A stretch of DNA of 64,000 nt, from NCBI GenBank assembly GCA_023614405.1, contig CM042686.1, forward strand, positions 467,574,740 to 467,638,739, written 5' to 3'. The stretch is from Avena insularis. Taxonomy: Eukaryota; Streptophyta; Magnoliopsida; Poales; Poaceae. Positions 13,146-25,794 of this stretch are shown here, one piece after another. The notes under the pieces were generated by a model, which was not told the origin of the DNA, did no database searches, and saw only the letters and a list, made by a program, of their open reading frames with translations. Made by a program: the position numbers and the translations under genes. Position 1 is the stretch's first letter. Each line of letters begins with the position of its first letter.

Positions 13146-13655
13146 GGGCGTCCAGATCCATGTTAAAAAGGTGACAAAAGCTAGCTTTCTTATCTATCTA
13201 TCCACCACCACCCATTTCTCATCTCTACCTCCTCCCAACTCGTCTTCCTCCTCCCTCACACCCCATCTTGCCCATAGTTTCTCCATTTTCTTATAACTAA
13301 ACCTACTTTAATCCATAGATTGGTAAGTGGAAGCTTCGCTCCAACTTCTAGATCTAAAAGTTCCTTATTTTTCTCTCTCACATCTCTATTTGTTTACTAA
13401 TTTCCTCTCCACCAACTTGCATTGTAGATCTATTTGTCCACACTCTCTCATCGCGCGGTCTCGTCTCGCTATTATTGTGTCTACTAGGTGTGTACTTGGC
13501 CATGAACATGTAGGTGAAGCTTGTCGCACGGGCGGTGTGTGTGTGCGATCCATGACGAGACGATGCTTGTGTGGTGCATGAATGTTTGCAATGGGAGGAA
13601 GTTTTTTGTTGCTTGCTTGTTGTTGTCGGGCCCAGCCAGTGTGGTTGCATGGATG

Positions 13656-13760
13656 TTTGCCGAAATGTTGATTCATTTCCATTTCGGCAAATTTTTGCAC
13701 TACCCATATGTCCTAATTTTAGGAAAGGTCATGCCGAATTTTTTCCGGCTAGCATTCATG
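13656..13760 (+). promoter_or_regulatory. Leader of the TnpD gene with hairpin
   Basis: A perfect 12-base inverted repeat (TTTGCCGAAATG at 13656-13667, CATTTCGGCAAA at 13680-13691) is followed by GGTCATGCCGAATTTTT. The latter is nearly repeated before the second CACTA gene (28165-28190). The segments can be aligned over about 90 bases. This is probably a duplicated 5' untranslated leader. Whether the hairpin forms in RNA is unknown. Confidence 0.55.
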
Positions 13761-13823
13761 CATGTGTGTGTTCATATAGTGTGGTTCTCACCTATACTCT
13801 CTGTTTTGACCGCTCAGGCAACC

Positions 13824-14232
13824 ATGGTCCTCACAATGAGCGAAGGTCGAATTGCTAGGTACAAGAAAGGCGCGAAGGAGGACATGATTCTGAACAACAA
13901 GACCATGATAAGATGTCCATGTCGAACATGCAAACTGCAGCGCTGGATCGACCCTGAATCTGGACAATTGGAGGGTCACACCTTTCGGTAGCGGTTTCAT
14001 GCGCGACCTCAATGAGGCGCCGGCAGGACATGGTGGTGGTCATGAAGACGTGGGCGGGCGAGAAGACGAAGAGTCTACCGGGCATGATCATCATGACGAA
14101 GGAGATGCCAGCGGGCATGATCATCATGACGAAGGAGATGCCGGCGGGCATGATCACCATGGAGAAGGAGATGGTGACGCCATGATCATGATCATGAAGA
14201 AGGAGAAGACGCGAACACAGAGACGCTGCTAA
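13824..14232 (+). pseudogene. CACTA transposase TnpD, N-terminal part
   Basis: The ATG at 13824 (or 13836) begins a region matching the transposase-associated domain (PF13963): a basic start, then RCPCRTCK and RWIDP. A one-base insertion near 13988 breaks the frame, which resumes as MRDLNEAP in another frame. A linker of three near-identical 33-base repeats (about 14083-14180) encodes HDHHDEGDA-type units, giving a His/Asp-rich low-complexity stretch. A further shift near 14200 leads into the Tnp2 part. A CAG acceptor-like site before the start suggests a 5' intron. Confidence 0.75.
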
Positions 14233-14234
14233 CT

Positions 14235-15678
14235 TTGGTCTTGCAGGACCCTCATGTTCAAGAACTGCTCCTCAAGGAGACGAGCAACGACAAAGCTGCA
14301 GCCAGAGAGAAAGCCAAGCTGGCCCAAATGGAGGTAGACGGGATGACTCCATTGTATCCTGGGTGTCGCCCCGAGGATACATGTTTGAGTGTAACGCTCA
14401 AGGCTCTGGAGATGAAGGCCGAACACAAATGTACCGATGTGAGCTTCAACACGAACATGGAATACTGGCACGACCGACTTCCTAAGGGGAACACATTGCC
14501 AACAAGTATCGAGGAGGCCAAGAAAATCGTGTGCCCTCTCGACCTACCACACATTAAATACCACGCATGCATCAATGATTGCGCACTTTATCAGAACGAG
14601 TACGCAGATAGAACCACATGTCCGGTGTGTGGCCAAGGACGGTACAAGAGAGGGAACAAGAAAGTTCCTCGAAAAGTGGTATGGTACTTTCCTATCACCC
14701 CCGTCTGCAGTGATATTTCATAGATCCTAAGGAAGCAAAGCTCATGCAATGGCACGCGGAAAGAGAGAAACCCAAAGATGATCCAGAGAAGGGCAAGATC
14801 CTGACACACCCTTCAGACGCTAGCCAGTGGAATGCATTAGACATCGAGTTCGAAGAGTTCGGGGGTGATGCAAGGAACGTCAGGCTGGGTATGAGCACCG
14901 ATGGACTCAATCCTTTTGGAAACCAGAGTAGCATGCATAACACCTGGCCCGTGTTTGTATGGCCGTACAACCTCCCCCCGTGGCTATGCATGAAGCAAAG
15001 GTATGTACACATGAGCATTCTTATTCAGGGGCCGAAACAACCAGGTATCGATATGCATCTGTATCTCGGGCTATTGAGAGAGGTGTTAGCCAGCTTGTGG
15101 GAGACGCCGGCCCGTACGTGGGACGCCTACACTAAAGAATATTTCCATTTGAGAGCCGCGTTGCTCATGACCGTGCAGGACTATCCTGGTTATGCATATG
15201 TATCGGCCCAGGTGAACCACGGACACAATGCATGCATTAAGTGCATGGATGAGACACCGCATCTCCAGCTACCAAGGGATCCCGGGTCTTCGAAAACCGT
15301 GTTCCAAGGTACTCGAAACTGGCTCCGCATGGATCACCCGTGGAGAAAACGTGGTGACCAGTTCAATGGTAAGGACGAGCTTGAAAGAGCCCCGTGTCCG
15401 AGGAGCAGCGAAGCAATCGAGGAGCCTTTGAATAATTGGGTAGATTGCCCTGCGCTTGGAAAAAAATGACCGAGGACAAAGCCGTTGCTGGGTGTATGGA
15501 AAGCAAGGTCTATTTTCTGGGACCTGCCGTATTGGAAGGTCCTTCACACTCCCCATAGCCTCGATGTAATGCACATCACGAAGAACGTTACCGAGAGTCT
15601 GCTTGGCACTCTACTGAACATGCCGGAGAGGACCAAGGATGGGCCGAAAGCAAGAAAGGACCTTAAATTGCTTGACAT
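14235..15678 (+). pseudogene. CACTA transposase TnpD, Tnp2 domain (left half)
   Basis: Similarity to the plant Tnp2 transposase family (PF02992), the cut-and-paste enzyme of CACTA elements, is strong across 14330-15678. Visible landmarks are a CPVCGQGRY zinc-binding-like motif, VWYFPITP, MSTDGLNPFG, WPVFVWPYNLPPW, GHNACIKCMDETPH and HSLDVMHITKNV. One-base indels break the frame near 14715 and near 15467, in a run of seven A. The Copia element at 15679-24016 cuts the codon series for LKLLDI. The sequence resumes at 24022, where the frame is continuous once one copy of the duplicated target is removed. The copy is therefore dead through indels as well as the insertion. Confidence 0.9.
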
Positions 15679-17321
15679 TGTTGGGTCCGCAGCATAGAAA
15701 ACAAAAAATTTCCTACGGTGTGAACTACACCCCAAGATCTATCTATTAGGTACAGAGCAACGGGTGGACATACCTCCAACGAGAACTTACCCTCGTAGAC
15801 AACGAGCTTTGTTAACAAGTAGGAACTCGTGGTTGATGTAGTCGTACACTTGCCGATCTCAAGATCGTGAGGAAGTCCGAGCGCCGCCTCAGCGATGGCG
15901 CATCCACTTTTTGCGTTCAAGCCACCGGATAACCTCCACCTACTCGCTCCAGCGATCCAGCGAAAGCAGCAACTCCCTCCAGACGAAATGCCACCGGGAA
16001 CATGTATCTCGCTAATCAGAGACCATGGGGGAATAATTCTAGAGGGGGAGAGAGATCCTTCACAAGGAGGTGTGAGGATGAAGGAGGGAATGGGTGGCCT
16101 TTTATAGGAGGAGGGGGGTGCCCCCTCTCTCCATGGCCGGCGCATGGGGGGGTGACCCCTCACCTCCCCCATTCATGTGGTGGTAACCCCCCCACATTAA
16201 AATGCCTCTTCACATTCCCTTTTAAAGTCTCCACTTTAAATACATTAAATTTCTCCAAATTTAATGCTCTCTCATTTAATAAAACTCTTTTTATTAAATT
16301 TATTCAGAATTTTGTTAATTACTTTAATTAACAAGCATTCACATATAGCCCCTTGCAATATTTCAATATCTCATGCAGAACCACCTTCTGCAATTTCACC
16401 CGAAACAATTTCCGGTTTCTATTGAAACAATTCCTGCGCTTTGCAATTCTTTCGTCTGAAACATATGTGCTCCAAAATGGTGTCCGGTAACTCTTAAGTG
16501 TGCCACCCTACGGTTCGCGAATAATGCAGACATGATCGAGACCCTTCTCCGATCAATAATCAGCGGCCGGGACACGGAGATCCGTCTTGACTCCTACACA
16601 TTCAACGATGACTCTGTGATCGTGAGAACCTTTAACGCTTGTAACTAAATCCCTTTGTCCCTCGATATATTACATGTTAGATTCGATCATCGGTATCTCC
16701 ATACCTAGTTTGATCTCATTACTGACATGCACTCTTTTCGTTCCGTGATATAACATTCTAGTGATCATATCACTTGCTTGCAAGCTATCCTAATGTGATA
16801 TCACCGAGAGGCCCGAGTATATCTATCCGTCATATGGATTGACAAATTCCACTCTTGATCCATGAGCCTCAACATAACACCTTCGTAATCTGAATCCATC
16901 TTTATAGTCACCTGTTACGGTGTGACGTTTGATGTTATCAAGATACTCTTCCGGTGTCGAATTAACATGATCTCATGGTCTAAGGATAAAGATTACTTAT
17001 TATGATGTTATAGCAATATAAACATAATGACTTGATCGTAATGCTATACTTCGGATGAATGTTCATCACATCATTCCACCAATGGTGTGACCTTGTTATT
17101 AACAACATCCAATGTCCATGATCAGGAAACCTTGATCATCCTGTTAATCAACAAGCTAGTCTATAAGAGAGGCATGACTAGGAACCCTTTTTGTTTATTA
17201 AACACACATGTATTGATGTTTCCGAATCAATACATTTCTAGCATGTAAAATAAACATCTATCATGTATAAGGAATATATAATAACAACTTTATTATTGCC
17301 TCTCAGGGCATATTTCCTTCA
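15679..17321 (-). repeat. Copia 3' LTR (left copy)
   Basis: On the plus strand it starts TGTTGGGTCCGCAGCATAG and ends CATATTTCCTTCA. It is followed by GTCTCCCAC, the complement of the polypurine tract. The TATA-like TTTTATA at 16100-16106 marks the promoter copy on the minus strand. Confidence 0.92.
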
Positions 17322-17354
17322 GTCTCCCACTTGCACTAGAGATAATAATCTAGT

Positions 17355-18824
17355 TCACATAGTGATAAATCTAACACCCATGGAGTTCTGGTGTTGATCA
17401 TGTTTTGCCCTAGGGAGAACTTTAGTCAACGGATCTGCTACATTTAGGTCCGTGTGTACTTTACAAATCTTTATATCTCCATCCTTGACATGCTCGCGGA
17501 TGGAGTGAAACCGGCGCTTAATATGCTTGGAATTCTTGTGAGACCTTGGTTCCTTTGTGTTGGCTATGGCTCCATTGTTGTCACAATAGATCACCATCGG
17601 GTCCAATGCACTAGGAACCACACCCAGTTCCGTAATGAACTCTTTCATCCAAACTGCTTCCTGCGCTGCTTCTGAAGCAGCAACATATTCCGCCTCCATT
17701 GTTGATCCAGCCACCACAGGTTGTTTGGAACTCCTCCAACTAACTGCTGCTCCGTTCAAGAGAAATACGTATCCGGATTGAGACTTAGAGTCATCCGGAT
17801 CGGTGTCAAAGCTAGCATCAACATAACACTTAGCGACTAGCTCTTCTTCACTTCCGTATATAAGAAACATATCCTTAGTTCTTCTTAAGTACTTGAGGAT
17901 GTTCTTTACCGCTATCAAGTGTTCCGAACCTGGATCAGATTGGTACCTACTAGTCAAACTAATAGCATGTGCCACATATGGTATTGTACATAGCATGGCA
18001 TACATAATAGAGCCTATGGCCGAGGCATAGGGGATCTTATCCATCATCTCTCTTTCTTCCGCCGTAGTCGGACTTTGAGTCTTACTCAATGTCTTGCCTT
18101 GCAACATAGGTAAGAACCCTTTCTTACTTTCATCCATATTAAACTTCTTTAATATCTTATCAAGGTATGTACTCCACGATAGCCCAATTAGGCGCCTTGA
18201 TCTATCTCTATAGATTTTAATGCGTAATATATATGATGCTTCACCAAGGTCTTTCATCGAAAATTTGCTGTTTAGATAACTTTTAACACTGTTTAAAAGA
18301 TCTATATCATTTCCAATCAATAATATGTCATCCACATATAATATCAGAAATGCCACATTGCTCCCACTCACTTTCTTGTAAATACAAGCCTCTCCATAAG
18401 TTTGGACAAATCCAAACTCTTTGATCACCTCATCAAAGTGGAGATTCCAACTTCGTGATGCTTGCTTCAGTCCATAGATGGATCGCTGAAGTTTGCACAC
18501 CTTATTAGCATCCTTAGGATCGACAAAACCCTTAGGTTGTATCATATACAACTCTTCTTCAATCTTACCATTGAGGAACACAGTTTTGACATCCATCTGC
18601 CATATTTCATAATCGAAATATGCAGCAATTGCTAACATAATCCTAACTGACTTAAGCATCGCTACGGGAGAGAATGTCTCATCATAGTCAACTCCTTGAA
18701 TTTTTCGAAACCCCTTTGTGACAAGTCGAGCCTTATAGATGGTCACATTACCATCAGCATCAGTTTTCCTTTTGAAAATCCATTTATTCTCCACGGCCTT
18801 TCGGTCGTGAGGTAAGTCCACCAA
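17355..18824 (-). pseudogene. Copia reverse transcriptase and RNase H
   Basis: The 489-residue frame covers the Copia-type RVT_2 domain (from about residue 5, KWIFKRKTDADG) and RNase H. The polymerase motif YVDD and the preceding LILYVDD context are intact. RNase H shows CDNNGAI and a KHIKRRFH block, and the frame ends MGVRFITM, typical of the family. These enzymes copy element RNA into DNA in the particle. The frame is broken just upstream by TAG, where relatives have Trp in a QVW motif, so the piece cannot come from a full polyprotein. Otherwise the domain looks well preserved. Confidence 0.93.
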
Positions 18825-18908
18825 GTTCTAAACTTGGTTCTCGTACATGGATTCCATCTCGGATTTCATGGCTTCTAGCCATTTGTTGGAATCCGGGCTC
18901 ATCATCGC

Positions 18909-19694
18909 TTATTCATACGTCGTAGGGTCATCCATTTCATCAACCATGAAATTCACAACAGGATTGTCGTACAGTTTAGGAGCTGCACGTGTCCTGCTTG
19001 ACCTGCGAGGTTCGATAGTGTCCTCTTTCGGAGTTTCATGATCATTATCATTAGCTCTCTCTTCATCAGGTGAAGTCAACTCAGAAACAACTTCCGGTGC
19101 TGCACCACTCGCCATTCCATGAATAGAAGGTTCAATAACCTCTTCGAGTTCTACCTTCTGACTACTCACACCTTTCGCGAGAAACTCCTTCTCAAGAAAG
19201 GATCCATTCTTGGCAACAAAATCCTTGCCCTCGGATCTATGATAGAAGGTATACCCAATTGTTTCCTTAGGGTATCCTATGAAGACGCATTTTTCCGCTT
19301 TGGGTTCGAGTTTATCTGGTTGAAGTTTCTTCACATAAACATCGCATCCCCAAACCTTAAGAAATGACATCTTAGGTTTGTTTCCAAACCATAATTCATA
19401 CGGTGTCGTTTCAACGGATTTAGATGGTGCCCGATTTAAAGTGAATGCAGCTGTTTCCAGTGCATAACCCCAAAATGACAGAGGTAAATCAGTCAGAGAC
19501 ATCATAGATCGAACCATATCCAATAAGGTATGATTACGACGCTCCGACACACCATTACGTTGTGGTGTTCCGGCAGGCGTGAGTTGTGAAACTATTCCAC
19601 ACTCTTTCATGTGTGTGCTAAACTCGTAACTTAGATACTCCCCTCCACGGTCAGACCGTAGAAATTTGATCTTTCTATTATGATGATTTTCCAC
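18909..19694 (-). pseudogene. Copia integrase core (fragment)
   Basis: The frame carries the second Asp and the Glu of the integrase DDE triad in SDRGGEY and GVSERRN. A C-terminal half with the Copia GKKP-like region (FGNKPKMSFLKVWGCDVYVK) follows. Integrase inserts the cDNA into the host genome. A TAG stop lies just upstream where Gln is expected (KEFQN-like context), and a frameshift near 19850 damages the part with the first Asp. The region below residue 190 is an acidic linker leading to the reverse transcriptase. Confidence 0.9.
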
Positions 19695-19837
19695 TTCATT
19701 CTAAAATTCCTTGAACTTTTCAAAAGTTTCAGACTTGTGTTTCATCAAATAGATATACCCATATCTACTCAAATCATCCGTGAAAGTAACAAAATAACGA
19801 TATCCACCTCGCGCCGACACACTCATTGGTCCACACA

Positions 19838-21322
19838 TCAGTATGTATGATTTCCAATAGATCTCGCCTGCTCCATTGAACCGGAAAACGGCGTTCTAGT
19901 CATCTTGCCCATAAGGCATGGCTCACATGTATCAAATGATTCAAAATCAAGTGATTCCAAAAGTCCATCGAATGGAGTTTCTTCATGCTTAACGCCAATA
20001 TGACCTGAGCAGCGATTGCCACATATATGTAGACATATCATCATCAAGTTTAATCTTTTAGCATTAACATTATGAATGTGTGTAATATTACTATCGAGAT
20101 CCAATAGAAATAAACCATTCAACATAGGTGCATGACCATAAAAGATACCATTCTTATAAATCGAACAACCATTGTTTTCAGATTTAAAGGAATGACCACT
20201 TTGCATCAAACACGATCCAGATACAATGTTCATGCTCAGTGCAGGCACCAAATAACAATTCTTTAGGTTTATAACTAATCCCGATGGCAAATGGAGAGGT
20301 AGCGTCCCGACGGCGATCACATCAACTCTTGATCCATTGCCGACCCGCATCCTGACCTCATCCCTTGCTAGTTGTCGCTTGTTCCGTAGCCCACGAAAGT
20401 TACATATATTAGCAACCGATCCGGTATCAAATACCCAGGTGCTACTGCGAGTACTAGTCAAGTACACATCAATAACATGTATATCACATATACCTTTGTT
20501 TGCCTTGCTGGACTTCTTGTCCGCCAAATACTTGAGGCAGTTGCGCTTCCAATGGCCAGTCCCCTTGCAATAGTAGCCCTCGGTGTCAGACTTAGGGCCA
20601 GCCCGAGGTTTCTTTTCAGGCGTGGCAACAGACTTGCCACCCTTCTTTCCCTTGTGCTTGCCTTTCTTATCCTTCTTGAAACCGGTGGTCCTATTGATCA
20701 TCAACACTTTATGTTCTTTCCTAATCTCCACTTCTGCAGTCTTAAGCATTGACAGAAGCTCGGGAAGAGACTTCTTCATGCCCTGCATATTATAGTTCAT
20801 CACGAAGCTCTTGTAGCTAGGTGGCAGAGATTGGAGAACACGATGTATGCCTAGGTCAATGGGAATCGTTATTCCCAACGACACAAGCTTATCGGCGTAC
20901 CCAGACATTTTGAGTACGTGCTCACTAACGGAGCTGTTTTCCTCCATCATGCAGCTAAAGAACTTTTCTGTAGCATTATAACTCTCTACGGCAGCATTGG
21001 TATCGAAAATCATTTTCAATTCTCCCATGGTATCAAAGGCATTACCATTTTCGAAACGCTTTCGAAGTTCTGGCTCTAGCCCATACAGTATGCCGCAATG
21101 AACTAAGTTGTGGTCCTCCTGACGAGTCACATAGACATTCTTTTCCTTGTCAGGGGCATCAGGAGCTGGTGGGGGGCCTAGCGGCGCATCTAGGACATAT
21201 TGCTTTTGTGCAGCAGTGAGGAGAATCCTCAAATTCATAGCCCAGTTGGTGAAGTTGCTACCATTCGCAGCAAGTTTCTCTTTCTCCATGAACACATTGA
21301 AATTAAAAGTAGGTAGTGCCAT
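19838..21322 (-). pseudogene. Copia gag, zinc knuckle, protease and pre-integrase region
   Basis: The start at 21322 gives MALPTFNFNVF, the usual Angela/BARE-like gag beginning. The capsid part (UBN2-type) covers about residues 1-230. A Lys-rich nucleic-acid-binding tail and a zinc knuckle follow. The knuckle reads GYYCKGTGHWKRNC, so the first Cys of CX2CX4HX4C is Gly. The protease active site is WVFDTGS, and the frame ends in a damaged GAG-pre-integrase segment. Gag forms the particle and protease matures it. The final residues are out of the original frame. The lost Cys and the frameshift make this copy defective. Confidence 0.92.
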
Positions 21323-22372
21323 CTACAACAGAATTTGTGAAGTTTATTTAGACTAAGTTTATGATAGATTGAGTTCAACTAATCCAAATTACTAATGAAC
21401 TCCCACTCAAAAACGACATCCCTTGTGTCCTTTTGGTGATTACATGAACCAAATCCACTATATCAAGTCCGATCATCACGTGAGTTGATATAGCTTCAAA
21501 GGCGAGCATCTATATGGGCATAATATCAACCATATGACTCATGCTTAACCTTTCGGTCCGTGTTCCGAGGCCATGTCTGTACATGCTAGGCTCGCCAAGT
21601 AAGAACCTTAGTATTCGCGTGTGTAAAACTGTCTTACACCCGTTCCTATGAAAGCGTAGATTCGAGTACACCCGATCATCACGTGATGTCTCGAAACACG
21701 ATCCATAGAACGGTGCATACTCAAGGAAGAGCACACTTTTATCTTGATATCTAAATGAGGGATCATCTTATAATGCTACCAAACGCGCCAAACTAGCAGT
21801 ATAAGATGCTAACATCTAATGTGTAAAGTGAGATGATATGGTCCATGCATTTGATCTCTATCACTTGCATCATGGTATGATCTCTATCATTCCTTTGTGT
21901 GTAAGGCCAAGGTCTATGGAACTTACATGTTGACTGTGTTGTAAGAGTATCTACCATACATCTACTTACAACAATACCATGTCAATACACTAGCCCAGCA
22001 ACGATCTAAACTAGACGCCTCTAATTTATCAATTGCAAGTTTTACGTGGCTTAGGGCTTTCGGAGATAGAACCGTTCTCACCTACGAACATGAACCACAA
22101 CAAGGATAACTAAGTTATTAGCAACTCGTTGTAAATCAGATATTGACTATAGTCGAAGAGACAGACACCCGCCAGCCACTTATGCAAAACAAGTTGCATG
22201 TCAGTCGTGGAACCGGTCTCATGTATGATGACATGTAAGGTTGGTCCGGGGCGCTTCATCCCACTATGCCACCAATATCCAAAATACATAGTAGATGCAA
22301 TAACATGATCATCATCGCCCACATATCAACCATATGTGTACTACCCGTGCTAAGCACCTAGGCATAGATCAG
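21323..22372 (-). other. Copia 5' untranslated leader
   Basis: This one-kilobase non-coding leader lies between the PBS and gag. The same leader is recognisable at 42590-42980 and, on the opposite strand, at 61622-62807. It would hold the packaging signal, but no specific signal was identified. Confidence 0.7.
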
Positions 22373-22384
22373 GCTCTGATACCA
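22373..22384 (-). promoter_or_regulatory. Copia primer binding site (initiator tRNA-Met)
   Basis: The plus-strand sequence GCTCTGATACCA is the reverse of TGGTATCAGAGC, complementary to the 3' end of initiator tRNA-Met. It sits one base inside the 5' LTR, as usual for this clade. Confidence 0.93.
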
Positions 22385-22385
22385 C

Positions 22386-24016
22386 TATTAGGTCTGCAGC
22401 ATAGAAAACAAAAAATTCCTACGGTGTGAACTACACGCCAAGATCTATCTATTAGGTACAAAGCAACGGGTGGACATACATCCAACGAGAACTTACCCTC
22501 GTAGACAACGAGCTTTATTAACGAGTAGGAACTCGTGGTTGATGTAGTCGTACACTTGCCGATCTCAAGATCGTGAGGAAGTCGGCGCCGCAACTCAGGC
22601 GCATCCGCACTTTTCGCACACGTTCAAGCCACGGACAACCTCCACCTCCTCGCTCCAGCGATCCAAAGGAAGCAACAACTCCTTCGAGACGAAATTCCAC
22701 GGGAACATGTATCTCGCTAATCCGAGACCATGGGGAATAATTCTAGAGGGAGAGATCCTTCACAAGGAGGTGTGAGGATGAAGGAGGGAATGGGTGGCCT
22801 TTTATAGGAGGCGGATGCCCCTCTCTCCATGGCGCATGGGGGTGACCCTCACCTCCCCGATTCATGTGGTAACCCCCCACATTAAAATGCCTCTTCACAT
22901 TCCCTTTTAAAGTCTCCACTTTAAATGCATTAAATTTCTCCAAATTTAATGCTCTCTCATTTAATAAAACTCTTTTTATTAAATTTATTCAGAATTTTGT
23001 TAATTACTTTAATTAACAAACATTCACATATAGCCCCTTGCAATATTTCAATATCTCATGCAGAACCACCTTCTGCAATTTCACCCGAAACAATTTCCGG
23101 TTTCTATTGAAACAATTCCTGCGCTTTGCAATTCTTTCGTCTGAAACATATGTGCTCCAAAATGGTGTCCGGTAACTCTTAAGTGTGCCACCCTACGGTT
23201 CGCGAATAATGCAGACATGATCGAGACCCTTCTCCGATCAATAATTAGAAGCGGGACCTAGAGATCCGTACTGACTCCTACACATTCAACGATGACTCCT
23301 GTGATCGTGAGAACCTTTAACGCTTGTAACTAAATCCCTTTGTCCCTTGATATATTACATGTTCGAGATTCGATCATCGGTATCTCCATACCTAGTTTGA
23401 TCTCGTTACCGACATGCACTCTTTTCTCGTTCCCGTGATATAACATTCTAGTGATCATATCACTTGCTTGCAAGTTATCCTAATGTGATATCACCGAGAG
23501 GGCCGAGAGTATATCTATCCGTCATCTGGATTGACAAATTCCACTCTTGATCCATGAGCCTCAACATAACACCTTCGTAGTACTGAACCCATCTTTATAG
23601 TCACCCTGTTACGGTGTGACGTTTGATGTTGTCAAGATACTCTTCCGGTGTCAGCAATTAACATGATCTCATGGTCTAAGGATAAAGATTACTTCGTATG
23701 ATGTTATATAAATATAAACATAATGACTTGATCGTAATGCTATACTTCGGATGAATGTTCATCACATCATTCCACCAATGGTGTGACCTTGTTATTAACA
23801 ACATCCAATGTCCATGATCAGGAAACCTTGATCATCATGTTAATCAACAAGCTAGTCTATAAGAGAGGCATGACTAGGAACCCTTTTGTTTATTAAACAC
23901 ACATGTATTGATGTTTCCGAATCAATACATTTCTAGCATGTAAAATAAACATCTATCATGTATAAGGAATATATAATAATAACTTTATTATTGCCTCTCA
24001 GGGCATATTTCCTTCA
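22386..24016 (-). repeat. Copia 5' LTR (right copy)
   Basis: The terminal base pair has decayed (TA in place of TG on the plus strand at 22386). The end at 24016 is CATATTTCCTTCA. It is similar to the left LTR throughout. The TATA-like TTTTATA (22800-22806) would start element transcription on the minus strand. Confidence 0.92.
22800..22806 (-). promoter_or_regulatory. TATA box of the Copia 5' LTR
   Basis: TATAAAA on the minus strand is set in CCTCCTATAAAAGG. The same block occurs in the left LTR (16100-16106) and in the solo LTR of this family (33725-33731). Confidence 0.65.
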
Positions 24017-24021
24017 GGCAT

Positions 24022-24985
24022 AAAGAAAGATCTTCAGTACCCTGATAGTGATGATGATGATGATCAGACGGAAGGGACTCAAGGTCGCCGCAAAAGAGTT
24101 AAGAAGAATGAGGTGGTGCTTTGTGCTGCCTGCTTTACTCTGAGTCTGGAGGAGCTCGAGCAATTTTTTAGGTGCCTCTTAGGAGTGAAAGTTCCTCATG
24201 GTTACTCGGGGAAGATAAGCAGATATCTAGACGCCGCGAAGAAGAGGTTCAACGGTATGAAGTCTCACGACTGTCACATGCTGATGACGCAGATACTCCC
24301 CATTGTGATCCGTGGGATAATGGACGATCATGTCCGTGAGACGTTGTTTGGCCTCTGTAACTTTTTCGACGTCATATCTAGGAAGTCGATCGGTGTGAAG
24401 CAGCTCGACAGGCTACAGGAAGAGATCGTGATGATACTATGCGAGCTTGAGATTTACTTCCCGCCCGCATTCTTCGACATCATGGTGCATCTGCTTGTAC
24501 ATGTTGTGGACGACATCATCCAGCTCGGGCCGACATTCCTGCACAACATGATGCCGTTTGAAAGGCTAAACGGTGTCATGAAAGGATTCGTTCGCAATAG
24601 GTCTCGTCCAGATGGAAGCATAGCCAAGGGCTTTCTGATCGACGAGTGCATCTCCTTCTGCCAGAATTATCTAACCACCGAGAATGAGGATGTTGGAATA
24701 CCCACAAAGAAGCACCTCGGCAGGCTCGGTGGATATGGTCACTGCAAGGGCTGCCGCTCACTACATGTCGGCATTGATGGTCGACGCACTGATTTTGAAA
24801 GGGCACACCGAGTCGCGCTACAACACATTGAAGTGGTCGGCCCTTGGGTCGAAGAGCACATAAGCTTAATCGAGCAGGAGTACGTCGACCAGGGCCGGCC
24901 GAGGAAGAAGGGATACGTAACCAGAGAGCACAACTCCAGCTTCACGGGTTGGTTCAAAAAAAGGCAACTGGACAATCCCCCATAG
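24022..24985 (+). pseudogene. CACTA transposase TnpD, C-terminal half with DUF4218
   Basis: This continues the gene cut at 15678, starting in the codons for KKDLQYPDSDDDD. It covers the end of the Tnp2 region (LCAACFTLSLEELEQF, VKVPHGYSGKISRYL) and the DUF4218 domain (PF13960), visible as HNMMPFERLNGVMKGFVRNRSRPDGSI. The frame is open from before 24113 to a TAG at 24983-24985. The DUF4216 part follows in the same frame, so this stop is premature. DUF4218 commonly follows Tnp2 in plant CACTA transposases, but its role is not known. Confidence 0.9.
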
Positions 24986-25668
24986 ACGCCTTCTACGGAA
25001 GATCAAAAACTCATATTCTCCTTGTCGCAGGGCCCAGGGCACAACCTAAGGACCTATCAGTCGTATGACATAAACGGTTACAGATTCTACATCGAGGAAA
25101 AGGACAAGAATAGTGAATATCAAAACTCAGGAGTAACTATGTTATCCTTTGCTGATGATGAGACTACTGTGATGGAAAGATTCTACTGAAGGATCGAGGA
25201 GATATGGGAGCTCGACTACTGTGGAGATATCGTACCGATGTTCCGTGTTAGATGGGCCAAGAACGTGGAAAAAGAAGGCCGCTATTTCACCACAATGGTT
25301 ATACCAGATGCCAAATCAACGAAGAACGCCTCCGCAAAAAATGAGCCTTGGGTACTCGCTAGCCAAGTTGATCAATGTTTTTTATTACCGACCCGTTAAA
25401 GCCCAACCGTGTTGTATTTAGGAGGGTCAAGAGGAGCATCATCGGAATGGAAGGAGCCGCCAACGAGCAAAACTTCGACAAAAACAGCGACCCAAATATC
25501 GAAGAGGAATTCGATAAGTACTTCGACATGCCTACTACTACTAAAGTAAGAAGGAAGACCACACTGCCTACTAAAGGTTGTCCATACACAAGAAGAAATC
25601 TCAAAGTGCACGGGCTAAAGTATTCAACCGCGACAACAAAGGGCAAGAAGATTGTGAAGAGACACTAG
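24986..25668 (+). pseudogene. CACTA transposase TnpD, DUF4216 and C-terminal tail
   Basis: After the stop, the frame reads HNLRTYQSYDINGYRFY, the beginning of DUF4216 (PF13952). It passes a TGA near 25187 and continues RIEEIWELDYCG to about 25380. A one-base deletion in a T run there shifts the frame to that ending at 25668. The acidic tail with EEEFDKYFDMP and the basic end are the usual C-terminus. With these three lesions and those upstream, no full transposase can be made. Confidence 0.85.
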
Positions 25669-25794
25669 CAATTGTGTGACTTTTTGGTGTATTAATTCGT
25701 GTGGGTATTAGTTAGAGACTAAAACATATAATGTGATAATCGTGTGGGTATACAAATTCACATTTGTGTGTGACAAGCAAACACACAAATATAT

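Larger units (their letters stand above)
15679..24016 (-). mobile_element. Copia retrotransposon (Angela/BARE-like) inserted in TnpD
   Basis: This full-length minus-strand element has two LTRs (15679-17321 and 22386-24016), a PBS complementary to initiator tRNA-Met, and gag, protease, integrase and reverse transcriptase-RNase H in Copia order. It is flanked by GACAT (15674-15678) and GGCAT (24017-24021), a five-base duplication with one substitution. The LTRs differ by scattered substitutions and short indels by eye, so the insertion is not recent. Stops and frameshifts break the polyprotein, so the copy is non-autonomous. Confidence 0.95.
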
